Assembly (NCBI GenBank): GCA_001516025.1
Contig: LOEU01000037.1
Coordinates: forward strand, 124,001 to 188,000
Reading direction: 5' to 3'
Source of the DNA: a bacterium BRH_c32
Lineage (GTDB): Bacteria; Bacteroidota; Ignavibacteria; Ignavibacteriales; Melioribacteraceae
DNA: 64,000 nt
In this document: positions 46,224 to 54,916 of the stretch, piece after piece
How the letters are laid out: each line of letters starts with the position of its first letter
Position numbering within the stretch: the stretch's first letter is position 1
Position numbers and translations under genes: made by a program
Notes under the pieces: model-generated
What the model was told of the DNA's origin: nothing
The model's database searches: none
The model's input: the letters and a program-made list of their open reading frames with translations, nothing else

Positions 46224-46718
46224 TTATTTTTCTAATCTTTTGTAAACTGCTTCAATCTCTTCGGATGATAAATCTTGATAAACAAAATATGAAGGCGATT
46301 GATTGATTTCATTTGCATAATACTCTTTGATTGCATCTTCCCAATCATCGGGAAAATCTATTTCAATATTTTTATCACTTCTATTAACGTAAATTGCTTC
46401 ATCAACAATATTAAGTCCCGAAGATAAAACCGTCTCATTCATGCTCTCGGCAATCGAATTTTGTTCTTTATTATCGAGTGAACTTAATAGAGGCAGCATA
46501 GCGAATATAGTTACAATAAAACTTAAAGCATAAGCCGCCGCAGAGAAAATTTTCAACCGGCTTTTTTTCTTTGACATTCTAATATGCACCAATGGAATCA
46601 TATTATTGAAATAAGCATCTTTAATTTTGACTTCATTAAGTGACTTAATTTTATCTAATATTGGAGCAGCTTCCAATTCAGTTTTATTTAATTCATTGTC
46701 ATTAATCATATTAATCAA
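46224..46718 (-). CDS. Membrane anti-sigma factor
   Basis: This 164-residue protein has a cytoplasmic N-terminal part (1-57), one membrane helix (about 58-79) and a periplasmic tail. The N-terminal part lacks a visible zinc H-x3-C-x2-C motif, so this would be a zinc-free anti-sigma factor. The call rests on topology and on an 8-base overlap with the ECF sigma gene upstream. Expected role: hold the sigma factor at the membrane until envelope stress is sensed. Confidence 0.7.
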   Translation of the reverse strand: MINMINDNELNKTELEAAPILDKIKSLNEVKIKDAYFNNMIPLVHIRMSKKKSRLKIFSAAAYALSFIVTIFAMLPLLSSLDNKEQNSIAESMNETVLSSGLNIVDEAIYVNRSDKNIEIDFPDDWEDAIKEYYANEINQSPSYFVYQDLSSEEIEAVYKRLEK

Positions 46719-47283
46719 TTCCCGCCTCCATAATTTTTTTTAGAGCGTGAAAATAATTCGCTTTAAGACCACCAACACTTTTACCGGTAATTTTCGATAT
46801 CTCTTCATAAGTAAGTTGGTCAAAAATCCTCATTATAAAAACTTCCTTTTGTTTTATAGGTAATGTTTCCAAAACTTTATTCAATTTTTCAATTTTCTCT
46901 TTATCTTCAAACGATTCAAAAATGTTATTGCTGCTTAATAATTTATCTTCGTTTATATCATCAAAAGAAAAAATCTTTTTTAATTTATTCTTTCTGATTT
47001 GGTTCAAGCTCCTCGTATGAACAATAGAATATATCCACGTTGCAAAGGATGACTTAAAATTAAAAGAACTAATTTTCTGATAGATTACAATAAGCACTTG
47101 CTGCGTTACTTCATCGGCATCCATATGATTACCGGTCATTCTAAGTGCATGCCAATAAATGATTTTTTGATATTCCCTAACAATATCATTGAAAGCGGAT
47201 TCATCTCCGCTTCGAAATCTATTTATTAAATCGAAATCTTTATCATTAACCATAAATTGTACTTTATCTAATATTTTGGACAC
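46711..47283 (-). CDS. ECF-type RNA polymerase sigma factor
   Basis: This 190-residue protein has sigma region 2 (about 22-90: F-N-D-I-V-R-E-Y-Q-K-I-I-Y, D-A-D-E-V-T-Q-Q-V-L, F-A-T-W-I-Y-S-I) and region 4 (about 130-180: L-P-I-K-Q-K-E-V-F-I-M-R, Y-E-E-I-S-K-I-T-G-K-S-V-G-G-L-K). No region 3 is present, as expected for ECF factors. It is divergent from a Spy-like gene across an 84-90-base gap with an inverted repeat, which may hold its own promoter. Confidence 0.93.
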   Translation of the reverse strand: MSKILDKVQFMVNDKDFDLINRFRSGDESAFNDIVREYQKIIYWHALRMTGNHMDADEVTQQVLIVIYQKISSFNFKSSFATWIYSIVHTRSLNQIRKNKLKKIFSFDDINEDKLLSSNNIFESFEDKEKIEKLNKVLETLPIKQKEVFIMRIFDQLTYEEISKITGKSVGGLKANYFHALKKIMEAGID

Positions 47284-47298
47284 ATCATTAGGAGAAAG

Positions 47299-47324
47299 GG
47301 TTTAAATGCACTTTATTTTAAACC
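47299..47324. promoter_or_regulatory. Inverted repeat in the divergent sigma/Spy promoter region
   Basis: GGTTTAAA (47299-47306) and TTTAAACC (47317-47324) are perfect inverted copies 10 bases apart, midway between the divergent ECF sigma and Spy-like genes. It could be an operator or paired ECF promoter elements; this is an inference. Confidence 0.4.
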
Positions 47325-47373
47325 ATTTCCAATTAGTGAGTGTCAAAATAGCAAAACACAAAAGGAGTTGGAA

Positions 47374-47919
47374 ATGAAAAAATTAATTGTATTTATTATG
47401 ATATCAGTATTCATGTTCTCTTCGGGTAATCTGCTTGCTCAAAGAAAATCGGAATTTAAATCCTTCGGGGAAAAGATGCACGCTGAGATGAACTTAACAG
47501 ATGCACAACTAAAGAGCATCGGTGATTTGAAAGCTGATAAAGAAAAAAAGATGATTGATCTCAAAGCTGAAATCCAGAAGAAGAAAATTGATATCAAAAA
47601 ATTATTCTCTGATGGATTAAGGAATGAAGATGAATTTCTAAAGCTGACTGAGTATATTTCTAAATTAAAATCGGAAATAAGATCCTTAAATGCTAAGCAT
47701 ATAGTAGCTGTAAGCAAAATTCTTAATGATGATCAGAAAAAAATGTGGCTAGAAAAAGTAAAAATGAATAACGACAGGGGCGAAAGAATGGGCAGAGGCG
47801 ATATGAGAGGTAATGGATTTAGACACGATAATATGGGTAATAGAAAAGGAAGTGGAGTTTGGAAAATGAAAGGTAACGATAAAGAGATCCAGATCGAGAA
47901 AAAAATAATTAAAGAGTAA
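47374..47919 (+). CDS. Spy/CpxP-like periplasmic protein (LTXXQ type)
   Basis: ATG at 47374 is chosen because AAGGAG lies six bases upstream; an in-frame TTG at 47368 would touch that site. The protein of about 181 residues has a signal peptide (ending N-L-L-A-Q) and a helical charged domain with M-N-L-T-D-A-Q-L-K-S-I and I-L-N-D-D-Q-K-K-M-W, the Spy LTXXQ pattern. A Gly/Arg/Met-rich tail follows. Spy-family proteins are periplasmic chaperones induced by envelope stress. It is divergent from the ECF sigma gene and a likely target of it. Confidence 0.75.
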   Translation: MKKLIVFIMISVFMFSSGNLLAQRKSEFKSFGEKMHAEMNLTDAQLKSIGDLKADKEKKMIDLKAEIQKKKIDIKKLFSDGLRNEDEFLKLTEYISKLKSEIRSLNAKHIVAVSKILNDDQKKMWLEKVKMNNDRGERMGRGDMRGNGFRHDNMGNRKGSGVWKMKGNDKEIQIEKKIIKE

Positions 47920-47970
47920 TAAAATATCTTAGAAAATAAAATCAACTAAAAAATGCAGTTGATGAATTAG

Positions 47971-48014
47971 GGATAAGTAAAGTGCAATAAGCCCTCCTTT
48001 ACTTATCCTTTTTT
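47971..48014 (+). terminator. Rho-independent terminator after the Spy-like gene
   Basis: GGATAAGTAAAG and CTTTACTTATCC form a 12-bp stem followed by TTTTTTA. It serves the plus-strand gene and also lies at the 3' end of the convergent SDR gene. Confidence 0.85.
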
Positions 48015-48017
48015 ATT

Positions 48018-48716
48018 TTAAAGATCACCTTGGATTGGGCGGAGAGTAAGCTGCTCGGGAACCATAATTCCATTCAAAGAATGCATTTCATAAATAACGC
48101 TTGCCATCTCTTTTGGTGACATCATTCTTTCAGAATTTTTTTCAATCGCTTTTGGATGCCAAATAGGTGTTTTGGTAGCCCCGGGGATTACGTTAATTAT
48201 CTTGATATTATTAGTTCTTACTTCCTCTCGAAGTACATTTGTATAAGCAAGTAAACCTGCTTTAGATGCGGAATACACGCTACTTTTAGTAAATATTTTT
48301 TCTGTTACGACAGAAAGTATATTAATTATTGTACCGGAATTTTTATTCATCATTTTTGGTAAAACTGATTTAATGGCAAGTATTGAACCAAGCAAATTTA
48401 TATCGATTATATTTTTTATCTTCTCGACACTGTCTTCCGAAGCAGAAGTAAATGTTGTTGTCCCTGCATTATTAACTAACGTATCAATTTCATTCTCAGT
48501 AGTGATTTTTTTTAGGATAGCTCCGGCTTTGATAAAATCAGAAAGGTCTAATTTATATGGAAGATAATTAATCCCATTCTCATTTTCACTTTTAATTTTT
48601 TCCAATAACTCAATTCTTCGAGAAGCCGCAACAACTTTGTAACCGTTCGATAAAAATTTTAATGAAATCTCTTTTCCGATTCCCGAACTTGCTCCTGTAA
48701 TAAATATTGTTTTCAT
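48018..48716 (-). CDS. Short-chain dehydrogenase/reductase, probable sepiapterin-reductase-like enzyme
   Basis: This 232-residue classical SDR has the NADP(H) loop G-A-S-S-G-I-G (7-13), N-N-A-G, the catalytic Ser region N-I-L-S-V-V and Y-S-A-S-K. It starts 2 bases after folE, which follows a PTPS gene. GTP cyclohydrolase I, 6-pyruvoyltetrahydropterin synthase and sepiapterin reductase are exactly the three enzymes of tetrahydrobiopterin synthesis, and chlorobial organisms are known to make such pterins. Sequence alone would allow other SDR roles; the assignment rests on context. Confidence 0.75.
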   Translation of the reverse strand: MKTIFITGASSGIGKEISLKFLSNGYKVVAASRRIELLEKIKSENENGINYLPYKLDLSDFIKAGAILKKITTENEIDTLVNNAGTTTFTSASEDSVEKIKNIIDINLLGSILAIKSVLPKMMNKNSGTIINILSVVTEKIFTKSSVYSASKAGLLAYTNVLREEVRTNNIKIINVIPGATKTPIWHPKAIEKNSERMMSPKEMASVIYEMHSLNGIMVPEQLTLRPIQGDL

Positions 48717-48718
48717 TT

Positions 48719-49288
48719 CTATCGCAAATTTTGAAGTTTTATTAAATCAAGAAATTCTGCTCTAGTACGCATAGTATTTTTAAATACTCCGCACATAGAA
48801 CTAGTTGTAGTAATTGAATTTTGTTTTTGCACTCCCCTCATCATCATACACATGTGAAAACCTTCAATAACCACTGCAACACCTCTCGGCTCAAGATATT
48901 TTTCCAAAGTTTCAGCTATTTGTGTAGTCATTCTCTCCTGCACTTGAAGTCTCCTTGCAAAGACATCAACGATTCGTGGTATCTTGCTTAAGCCGACTAT
49001 TTTCCCTTGCGGTAAATAAGCTACATGAACTTTACCATAAAAAGGAAGCATGTGATGCTCGCACATGCTATAAAAATCTATATCTTTAACAACGACCATT
49101 TCATCATACTCTTCTTCAAAAATAGCTCCGTTTAGAACATCTTCAATATTAGTATTATAACCTTGAGTAAGGAATTCATATGCTTTTGCCACACGATGAG
49201 GAGTTTTTATTAATCCTTCTCTTTTAGTGTCTTCACCAATTTCTTCTAAAATCGAAGTAATACATTTTTCAATTTTGTTGCTATCCAA
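48719..49288 (-). CDS. folE: GTP cyclohydrolase I
   Basis: This 189-residue enzyme converts GTP to 7,8-dihydroneopterin triphosphate, the first step of folate and tetrahydrobiopterin synthesis. It shows the zinc site in [17 protein letters not shown] and the later C-M-M-M-R-G motif, plus [10 protein letters not shown] and [10 protein letters not shown]. It is 1 base from the PTPS gene, suggesting it feeds a biopterin route here. Confidence 0.96.
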   Translation of the reverse strand: MDSNKIEKCITSILEEIGEDTKREGLIKTPHRVAKAYEFLTQGYNTNIEDVLNGAIFEEEYDEMVVVKDIDFYSMCEHHMLPFYGKVHVAYLPQGKIVGLSKIPRIVDVFARRLQVQERMTTQIAETLEKYLEPRGVAVVIEGFHMCMMMRGVQKQNSITTTSSMCGVFKNTMRTRAEFLDLIKLQNLR

Positions 49289-49289
49289 T

Positions 49290-49697
49290 TCATTCCCCTT
49301 TGTATTCTACATAATTATTTTCTGTTTCGTATAATTTTATTGCATACAAATTGCCTGAAGGAATTTTATCTTTTAATTGATCCCAAATTCCTACGGCTAT
49401 GTTTTCGGCAGTTGGTATGATCCCACTTAAAAAATCAACATCCATATTTAAATTCTTGTGATCGACTTTTTTAATCACATTCTCAATTATAATAGTCTTT
49501 AACATTTTCAAATCAATTACGTAACCTGTATCCGGGTTAATATCTCCTGCTACTACCACTTCAAGTATGTAATTATGACCATGGCCATTAAAATTATTGC
49601 ACTTGCCAAAAATCAGATTATTTTCCTCTTCATTATATTTTGGATTGAAGAGACGATGAGATGAACTAAAGACTTCTCTTCGGGTAACATATATCAT
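49290..49697 (-). CDS. 6-pyruvoyl-tetrahydropterin synthase (eukaryotic-like PTPS)
   Basis: This 135-residue enzyme has zinc ligands H14 (S-S-S-H-R-L), H39 and H41 (N-G-H-G-H-N-Y) and the catalytic-site Cys33 in F-G-K-C-N-N. It also has D-H-K-N-L-N, and it ends [13 protein letters not shown]. The spacing and the tail resemble mammalian PTPS more than the QueD form used for queuosine. It would turn dihydroneopterin triphosphate into 6-pyruvoyltetrahydropterin. Its position between Bcp and folE and before an SDR supports tetrahydrobiopterin synthesis; a QueD role is the alternative. Confidence 0.85.
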   Translation of the reverse strand: MIYVTRREVFSSSHRLFNPKYNEEENNLIFGKCNNFNGHGHNYILEVVVAGDINPDTGYVIDLKMLKTIIIENVIKKVDHKNLNMDVDFLSGIIPTAENIAVGIWDQLKDKIPSGNLYAIKLYETENNYVEYKGE

Positions 49698-49701
49698 TGT
49701 T

Positions 49702-50160
49702 TTATCCTTTTAAAACCTTTAAGACTTCTTCGACATGTCCCGGCACCTTAACTTTAGAGAACACTTTTTTAATTTTCCCTTCTTTGTCGATAACTACTGT
49801 AGTTCTTTCAATTCCCATATATTTTCTGCCATACATACTTTTCTCTTTCCACACGCCATATTTTTCCAGTACTTCTTTATTAACATCGCTTAAGAGTAAA
49901 AAATTTAGATTATTTTTAGTAATAAATTTTTGATGGGATTCTGGTGAATCTCCGCTTATACCAATTACAATCGCATTTAACTTATCAAACTCAGGCAGGG
50001 TATCTCTAAAATCGCAAGCTTCTTTAGTGCAGCCGGAAGTCATATCTTTAGGATAAAAATAAAGAACAATATCATTCCCTAAAAATTCTTTCAAAGAATG
50101 CTTTTTCCCTTCATGGTTTGGTAAATTAAATGCGGGTGCTTTTTTTCCTTCTTGAATCAT
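49702..50160 (-). CDS. bcp: Peroxiredoxin, Bcp/PrxQ type
   Basis: This 152-residue thiol peroxidase has the peroxidatic Cys in D-M-T-S-G-C-T-K-E-A-C-D-F-R-D. The resolving Cys is five residues later, the alpha-2 PrxQ arrangement. It reduces hydrogen and organic peroxides in the cytoplasm using thioredoxin. It starts 71 bases after another peroxiredoxin gene and ends 4 bases before the PTPS gene. Confidence 0.93.
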   Translation of the reverse strand: MIQEGKKAPAFNLPNHEGKKHSLKEFLGNDIVLYFYPKDMTSGCTKEACDFRDTLPEFDKLNAIVIGISGDSPESHQKFITKNNLNFLLLSDVNKEVLEKYGVWKEKSMYGRKYMGIERTTVVIDKEGKIKKVFSKVKVPGHVEEVLKVLKG

Positions 50161-50231
50161 TAATTTTCTCCAATAATTTGGGGCTCTGCATATTTATAAA
50201 AATACGTAAAGCCCCATAAATATTATATTAA

Positions 50232-50714
50232 CTAGTGTAAACTATGCAATGTCTCTTTAATCTTTGCATAATTAGGTTCGTCGCCTGCATTTTCTAAAAC
50301 TTCTGCATACTGAATAACTCCTGCTTTATCAACTACAAAAGCAGAACGTTTAGAAACACCGACATAATCAAACTTTCCCGGTACGAATACATCATAAAAT
50401 GCTTCATATGCTTTACTAATTTCTTTGTTGAAATCGCTTAATAGAGGGAAATTAAATTTATGTTTATCTACCCATAATTTTTGAGCGAAAGGACTATCAA
50501 CACTTAAAGCTAATACTTGAGCATCTAAATTTTCATAATCTTTCATTCCATCTCTTGTTGAACATAATTCTTTTTCGCAAACTGATGTTCCCACCAGAGG
50601 AAAGAAAAGAACAACAACATTCTTTTTACCTTCAAAATCGCTAAGAGAAACTGATTCTAGATTATGATTCATTAAAGTAAAATTAGGTGCTTTTGAACCT
50701 ACTGTTAAAGCCAT
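50232..50714 (-). CDS. Peroxiredoxin, AhpE/redoxin type
   Basis: This 160-residue thioredoxin-fold peroxidase has P-L-V-G-T-S-V-C-E-K-E-L-C-S-T-R-D, with a peroxidatic Cys and a nearby second Cys. D-S-P-F-A-Q-K-L-W and N-F-P-L-L-S-D-F-N are also family features. It lies 21 bases after the dodecin gene. Together with Bcp it indicates a peroxide-defence set. Confidence 0.9.
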   Translation of the reverse strand: MALTVGSKAPNFTLMNHNLESVSLSDFEGKKNVVVLFFPLVGTSVCEKELCSTRDGMKDYENLDAQVLALSVDSPFAQKLWVDKHKFNFPLLSDFNKEISKAYEAFYDVFVPGKFDYVGVSKRSAFVVDKAGVIQYAEVLENAGDEPNYAKIKETLHSLH

Positions 50715-50735
50715 AATGTATCTCCTTTTTTTTAT

Positions 50736-50933
50736 TTATAATTTTCTGCCAACTTTAATAGTAACTTGAAACTCGACTTTATCATCTTGAGTAACTCTGC
50801 CTCTTTGTTCTGTAACTTCAAACCAACCAACCGGCTTTTCCTTTCCTGCAGATTCTAATGCTTGTTTTACTGCATCACTCAAACTTTCAGTAGAAATACC
50901 CACTAATTCGACCACTTCAAAAGTCTTTGACAT
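50736..50933 (-). CDS. Dodecin-family flavin-binding protein
   Basis: This 65-residue protein matches dodecin length and layout: V-V-E-L-V-G-I-S-T-E-S-L-S-D-A-V, the flavin-stacking Trp in G-W-F-E-V, and Q-R-G-R-V followed by V-E-F-Q-V-T-I-K-V-G. Dodecins form hollow 12-mers that store FMN, riboflavin or CoA and damp flavin photochemistry. It is first in the run toward the peroxiredoxins and divergent from the Fur/PerR gene. Confidence 0.9.
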   Translation of the reverse strand: MSKTFEVVELVGISTESLSDAVKQALESAGKEKPVGWFEVTEQRGRVTQDDKVEFQVTIKVGRKL

Positions 50934-51054
50934 AATAACTCCATTTAGTTATAAAAAGTTCCATACTGGATAACATACAAAAATAGTGCTTTGCGTTTAA
51001 TAAAGCATATATCTATTTTTATGAAGACTAAATCTAAATAATTTTTAAGACAAA

Positions 51055-51501
51055 TTGAACTCACAAAAAGCAAAAGAAGAATTTAATAAATTTTTAAAGC
51101 AAGGTAAATATCGGATAACACCTGAAAGATTCGAAGTACTTGAATCAGCTTTAAATTTTGATGAACATTTTGGTGCAGATGAACTTTATATCAAAATGAA
51201 ATCAGAAAAATCGAGGATTTCGAGAGCCACTGTTTATAACACGCTTGAGTTATTAATACGATGCGGACTTTTATGCAAAAGAAATTTCGGCGAAAACAAA
51301 ACCAGATACGAATCTAATTATGATAGAAAAAATCACGATCATTTAATTTGTTCAAAATGTGGGACAATAACTGAATTTTCAAGTCCTAAGATTCAAAAGA
51401 TTGTTTCAGAAATCTCTTTGCAAAAAGGTTTTGCAATAACAGGCTATTCATTAAATATTCATGGTAACTGTATTGATAATCCCGATTGCACAAAAAAATA
51501 A
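51055..51501 (+). CDS. Fur/PerR-family metal-dependent repressor
   Basis: This 148-residue protein starts at TTG (no ATG fits) and has the winged-helix part (about 15-85: Y-R-I-T-P-E-R-F, S-R-A-T-V-Y-N-T-L-E-L-L). The dimer/metal domain has N-H-D-H-L-I-C-S-K-C-G and a second Cys pair (N-C-I-D-N-P-D-C) forming the structural zinc site. The divergent dodecin and peroxiredoxin genes suggest a PerR-like peroxide sensor, which is an inference. I could not pick out a clear Fur/PerR box in the 121-base gap. Confidence 0.88.
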   Translation: MNSQKAKEEFNKFLKQGKYRITPERFEVLESALNFDEHFGADELYIKMKSEKSRISRATVYNTLELLIRCGLLCKRNFGENKTRYESNYDRKNHDHLICSKCGTITEFSSPKIQKIVSEISLQKGFAITGYSLNIHGNCIDNPDCTKK

Positions 51502-51577
51502 AAGTTCTTAGAAAAAAGTTTAGTTCAATTCAGATAATAATTTTATTTTGCAATAATATAAATCATAGAGGAATAAA

Positions 51578-53380
51578 ATGAAGAAAAGTATATTCTTATT
51601 ACTTTTTATGCTAATATATTCACAATCCGCAGCACAAAAAACTTGGTCTGACCCGGAAATAACGGTTAAAGATATTCAAGGACATTTGAAATATCTCGCA
51701 GATGATAAGATGAAAGGTAGATTTACCGGTTCACCCGAAGAAAAAGAAGCCGCAAATTATATAAAAGATAATTTCGTCAAAGATGGCCTTAAACCGGCTT
51801 TCGGCGATTCTTATTTCCAAGATTTTGATTTCATCGAAAGAATCGATTTAACAAAAAATAATTCTTTAGAATTAATGTTTGATGGCAAGACTAGAGCTCT
51901 TGAACTTAAAAAAGATTTTACTACAGCCCCATTTTCAGGGAATAAATCAGGTGAATATGAACTAGTATTTGTCGGATATGGGATTTCATCCGAAAAACTG
52001 AATTATGATGATTATGCAGGAATCGATGTGAAGAATAAAGTAGTCGTTGTAATGAGATATAACCCGGAATATGACAGTACTCGAACTGAATTTGATCGTT
52101 ATTCTTCATATAGAGTTAAAGCAAATACTGCAAAAGAAAAAGGTGCTGCAGGGATAATTTTTGTAAATCCACCTCATCCGAAAAATGAAGCAGATGAATT
52201 AATGGAATTACGTTTCGATGGAGCTATGGGTATTGATGACCTTGCAGCTTTCCAAGTAAAGAAAGATGTTATTGAAGAATTACTCTCCTCTAAAGGAAAG
52301 GATTTTGCAGATATTCAAAAAGGAATTGATGATTCAAAAACACCTAACTCTTTTTCTTTAGATAATAAAAAAGTAAAATTTGCCGCAGAAACAAATTATA
52401 TCCATAATAAAGGGAGAAATGTAGCTGCCATTCTTGAAGGCAGTGATCCTATTTTGAAAAATGAATATATAGTAATTGGCGGTCATTACGATCATCTTGG
52501 GATTGAACAACTTAAAACCGCATCGATGTATAAGGGAGATGTTCCTATGATTCATAATGGTGCGGATGATAATGCTTCGGGAACTACGGGCGTATTAGAA
52601 ACAGCCGAGAGATTAGCTGCGAAAAAGTCGGATATAAAAAGAAGTATGATCTTCATTACATTCTCCGGTGAGGAGATGGGCTTGCTCGGCTCAACTTATT
52701 TTACTAACAATTCCCCTGTTGAATTAGAAGCAATTATATCAATGTTAAATATGGATATGATTGGAAGACTCGATTCTGTGAATAGTTTAACAGTAATCGG
52801 AACAGGAACTTCATCGATCTGGAAAGACTTACTTAATAAAGAAAATAAATATGCATTTCAATTAGGGATGAATGATGCAGGTTCTGGTGGAAGCGATCAT
52901 CAATCTTTTACAAATAAAAATATACCAGTACTATTCTTTTTCACAGGTACTCACACCGATTATCATAAACCGAGTGATGATTATGAAAAAATTAATTTTG
53001 ATGGGTTAAGAAAAGTGGCAGAATTAGCTGCTGATATTGCTTATGATAATGCAAATTCTGAAAAGAGACCTGACTTTGTGAAAGTGGAAGCTCCTTCAAT
53101 GAGAGGTGCTGCACGCTCTAAAGTAACCGTGGGGACAGTCCCTGAATTTGGATATAATGGGAAAGGATATAAAATCTCAGGTGTATCCGAAGGTGGCTCA
53201 GCTCAAAAAGCCGGAATGAAACCGGGCGACATTATGATAAAATTCGGCAGCAAAACAATTGATAATATTTATGATTTCATGTATGCAATCGGCGAATGCA
53301 ATCCGGGTGATAAAGTGGATGTAGTGGTATTACGTGATGATAAAGAAGTAACACTCAATATGGAAATGCAAGCGAAATAA
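51578..53380 (+). CDS. Secreted M28-family zinc peptidase with PA and PDZ domains
   Basis: This 600-residue exported protein has a signal peptide (ending S-A-A-Q) and a PA-like insert (about 100-230). Its M28 catalytic domain has metal ligands in G-G-H-Y-D-H-L-G, G-A-D-D-N-A-S-G-T, S-G-E-E-M-G-L-L-G-S, N-M-D-M-I-G-R and H-T-D-Y-H-K-P-S-D-D. A C-terminal PDZ domain (about 510-600, A-G-M-K-P-G-D-I-M) follows. M28 enzymes are aminopeptidases or carboxypeptidases. It would trim peptides in the periplasm or outside. Confidence 0.92.
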   Translation: MKKSIFLLLFMLIYSQSAAQKTWSDPEITVKDIQGHLKYLADDKMKGRFTGSPEEKEAANYIKDNFVKDGLKPAFGDSYFQDFDFIERIDLTKNNSLELMFDGKTRALELKKDFTTAPFSGNKSGEYELVFVGYGISSEKLNYDDYAGIDVKNKVVVVMRYNPEYDSTRTEFDRYSSYRVKANTAKEKGAAGIIFVNPPHPKNEADELMELRFDGAMGIDDLAAFQVKKDVIEELLSSKGKDFADIQKGIDDSKTPNSFSLDNKKVKFAAETNYIHNKGRNVAAILEGSDPILKNEYIVIGGHYDHLGIEQLKTASMYKGDVPMIHNGADDNASGTTGVLETAERLAAKKSDIKRSMIFITFSGEEMGLLGSTYFTNNSPVELEAIISMLNMDMIGRLDSVNSLTVIGTGTSSIWKDLLNKENKYAFQLGMNDAGSGGSDHQSFTNKNIPVLFFFTGTHTDYHKPSDDYEKINFDGLRKVAELAADIAYDNANSEKRPDFVKVEAPSMRGAARSKVTVGTVPEFGYNGKGYKISGVSEGGSAQKAGMKPGDIMIKFGSKTIDNIYDFMYAIGECNPGDKVDVVVLRDDKEVTLNMEMQAK

Positions 53381-53386
53381 ATATTT

Positions 53387-53430
53387 TCTGCATGCGGTGT
53401 TTTGAGACTCTTCAAAACACCGTGAGCAGA
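53387..53430. repeat. Long imperfect palindrome after the M28 peptidase gene
   Basis: CGGTGTTTTGA (53395-53405) and TCAAAACACCG (53412-53422) form a perfect 11-bp stem; TCTGC and GCAGA extend it after a 3x3 internal loop. No T-run follows, so it is not a classical terminator, but it could still mark the transcript end. Confidence 0.5.
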
Positions 53431-53793
53431 GATTCAGCACAGTTTATTATGGTTTCTCGTTTAGGGCAGACCTTTCACAAGGATGATACTCCGTAAATTG
53501 TCCATCTTTATATCTCACCCTAAAATGACAGGGAAACCTGCGTCTAATTCATAAACGGTAATTCAAATTATGAAAAACATTAATCGAATTAACAAAAAAG
53601 TACTTTTACTTCCTCTAAATTTGTCTCACCAAATAAATACAATAAATCAAATTCTCAAAATAAAATTATATGTTATCCATGGCGACTTTAATAATAATTT
53701 CAAAGGTTTGCAATAAATTTTAGCCAAGCGCATTAACCGATATTTAGTGAATCAAATAATTGTCTTGTCCCAATGAAATGTAAGGTGGTAATT
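53431..53793. other. Gene-free stretch before the Ntn hydrolase gene
   Basis: I see no coding frame, tRNA or clear repeat in this roughly 360-base stretch. Its first 120 bases are a little richer in G and C than the rest. AAGGTGG near its end is the ribosome site of the next gene. Confidence 0.5.
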
Positions 53794-54915
53794 ATGAAAA
53801 AAAACGTATCAAGAATAACTTTAACAGTGAGTATTTTACTGAGCCTCATCTCATCTTCTGTGTATCCATGTACGACTTTTGTACTTCATAAGGGCAATAA
53901 GATATTTTTCGGACGTAATCTTGATTGGATAACGGGTTCAGGATTGCTTATGACTAACCCTAAAAATGTAAAAAAAATAGCTCTTGTTGACTCAACTGAA
54001 AAGGCAATAGAATGGATTTCAAAATATGGGAGTATGACCTTTAACCAAATTGGAAGAGATTTACCTTATGGCGGAATTAATGAAACCGGACTTGTTGTAG
54101 AGCATATGACATTGGATGAAACACAATATCCAAACAAAGATGACCGTCATGCAATTAGTGCAAATCAATGGATTCAATTTCAGTTAGATAATTATTCGTC
54201 CATTGAAGAAGTAATTAGTAGTGATTCCATATTAAGAATTGTTGATGCTACCTCAAAATATCATTTTCTTATTTGTGATAGATCGGGGAATGTAGTTACA
54301 ATAGAATTTTTAAATGGTAAAATGGTGAGTCATATTCAAACTTCAATTCCAATAACAGTACTTGCAAATAGTACTTATGATACTTCTTTAGAATGTTACC
54401 AGACCAACGGAAATACAGATTCAAATCGCTCATTATATAATTTTTGTACAGTTGCTAATAAAATTGAAGAATATAAGAAATCTTCAAATAATTCGAGTGT
54501 TAATGACACATTTGAAATATTAAAATCAGTAAGTCAAGGTCCTGGGACAAAATGGAGTATTGTTTACGATATTTCCGATATGAGAATATATTTCAAGATT
54601 TTCGAAACACCAACAATTATTGGAGCTCAAAAGATATTTCTGCAAGAACCGGGTCGAGCGGAAATGAAATTTGTGGGTTTTAAAAATTTCGATTTTGATT
54701 GCTCCAAAGATGTAAAAGTTTTAAATCTCAACGATAAATTCTCCGGAGAGGTTGATAATCAATTCATAAATTATTCTTCCGAGATAAATAAAAAATACAT
54801 TACAGATGCATTTACATTTTTCAAAAATTGGGGATACGATCTGAATATTGGTTCAGAACAAATTGATTATTTAGCAAAATATCCCAAATCATTTATTTGT
54901 ATGAAAAAGGAATAA
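53794..54915 (+). CDS. Exported Ntn amide hydrolase (penicillin V acylase / choloylglycine hydrolase family)
   Basis: ATG at 53794 is preferred because AAGGTGG sits just upstream; a longer frame begins at 53773. The 373-residue protein has a signal peptide ending S-S-V-Y-P, so cleavage would expose the nucleophile Cys26 (C-T-T-F-V-L-H). This is the pattern of periplasmic family members. F-F-G-R-N-L-D-W and G-G-I-N-E-T-G-L-V-V-E-H are also typical. It would hydrolyse linear amides such as acyl-homoserine lactones, bile conjugates or N-acyl amino acids. It abuts the thioredoxin-like lipoprotein gene. Confidence 0.85.
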   Translation: MKKNVSRITLTVSILLSLISSSVYPCTTFVLHKGNKIFFGRNLDWITGSGLLMTNPKNVKKIALVDSTEKAIEWISKYGSMTFNQIGRDLPYGGINETGLVVEHMTLDETQYPNKDDRHAISANQWIQFQLDNYSSIEEVISSDSILRIVDATSKYHFLICDRSGNVVTIEFLNGKMVSHIQTSIPITVLANSTYDTSLECYQTNGNTDSNRSLYNFCTVANKIEEYKKSSNNSSVNDTFEILKSVSQGPGTKWSIVYDISDMRIYFKIFETPTIIGAQKIFLQEPGRAEMKFVGFKNFDFDCSKDVKVLNLNDKFSGEVDNQFINYSSEINKKYITDAFTFFKNWGYDLNIGSEQIDYLAKYPKSFICMKKE

Positions 54916-54916
54916 T

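Noticed and set aside
53431-53772. Possible decayed gene in the gap before the Ntn hydrolase
   Set aside because: No frame of useful length or recognisable motif was found on either strand.
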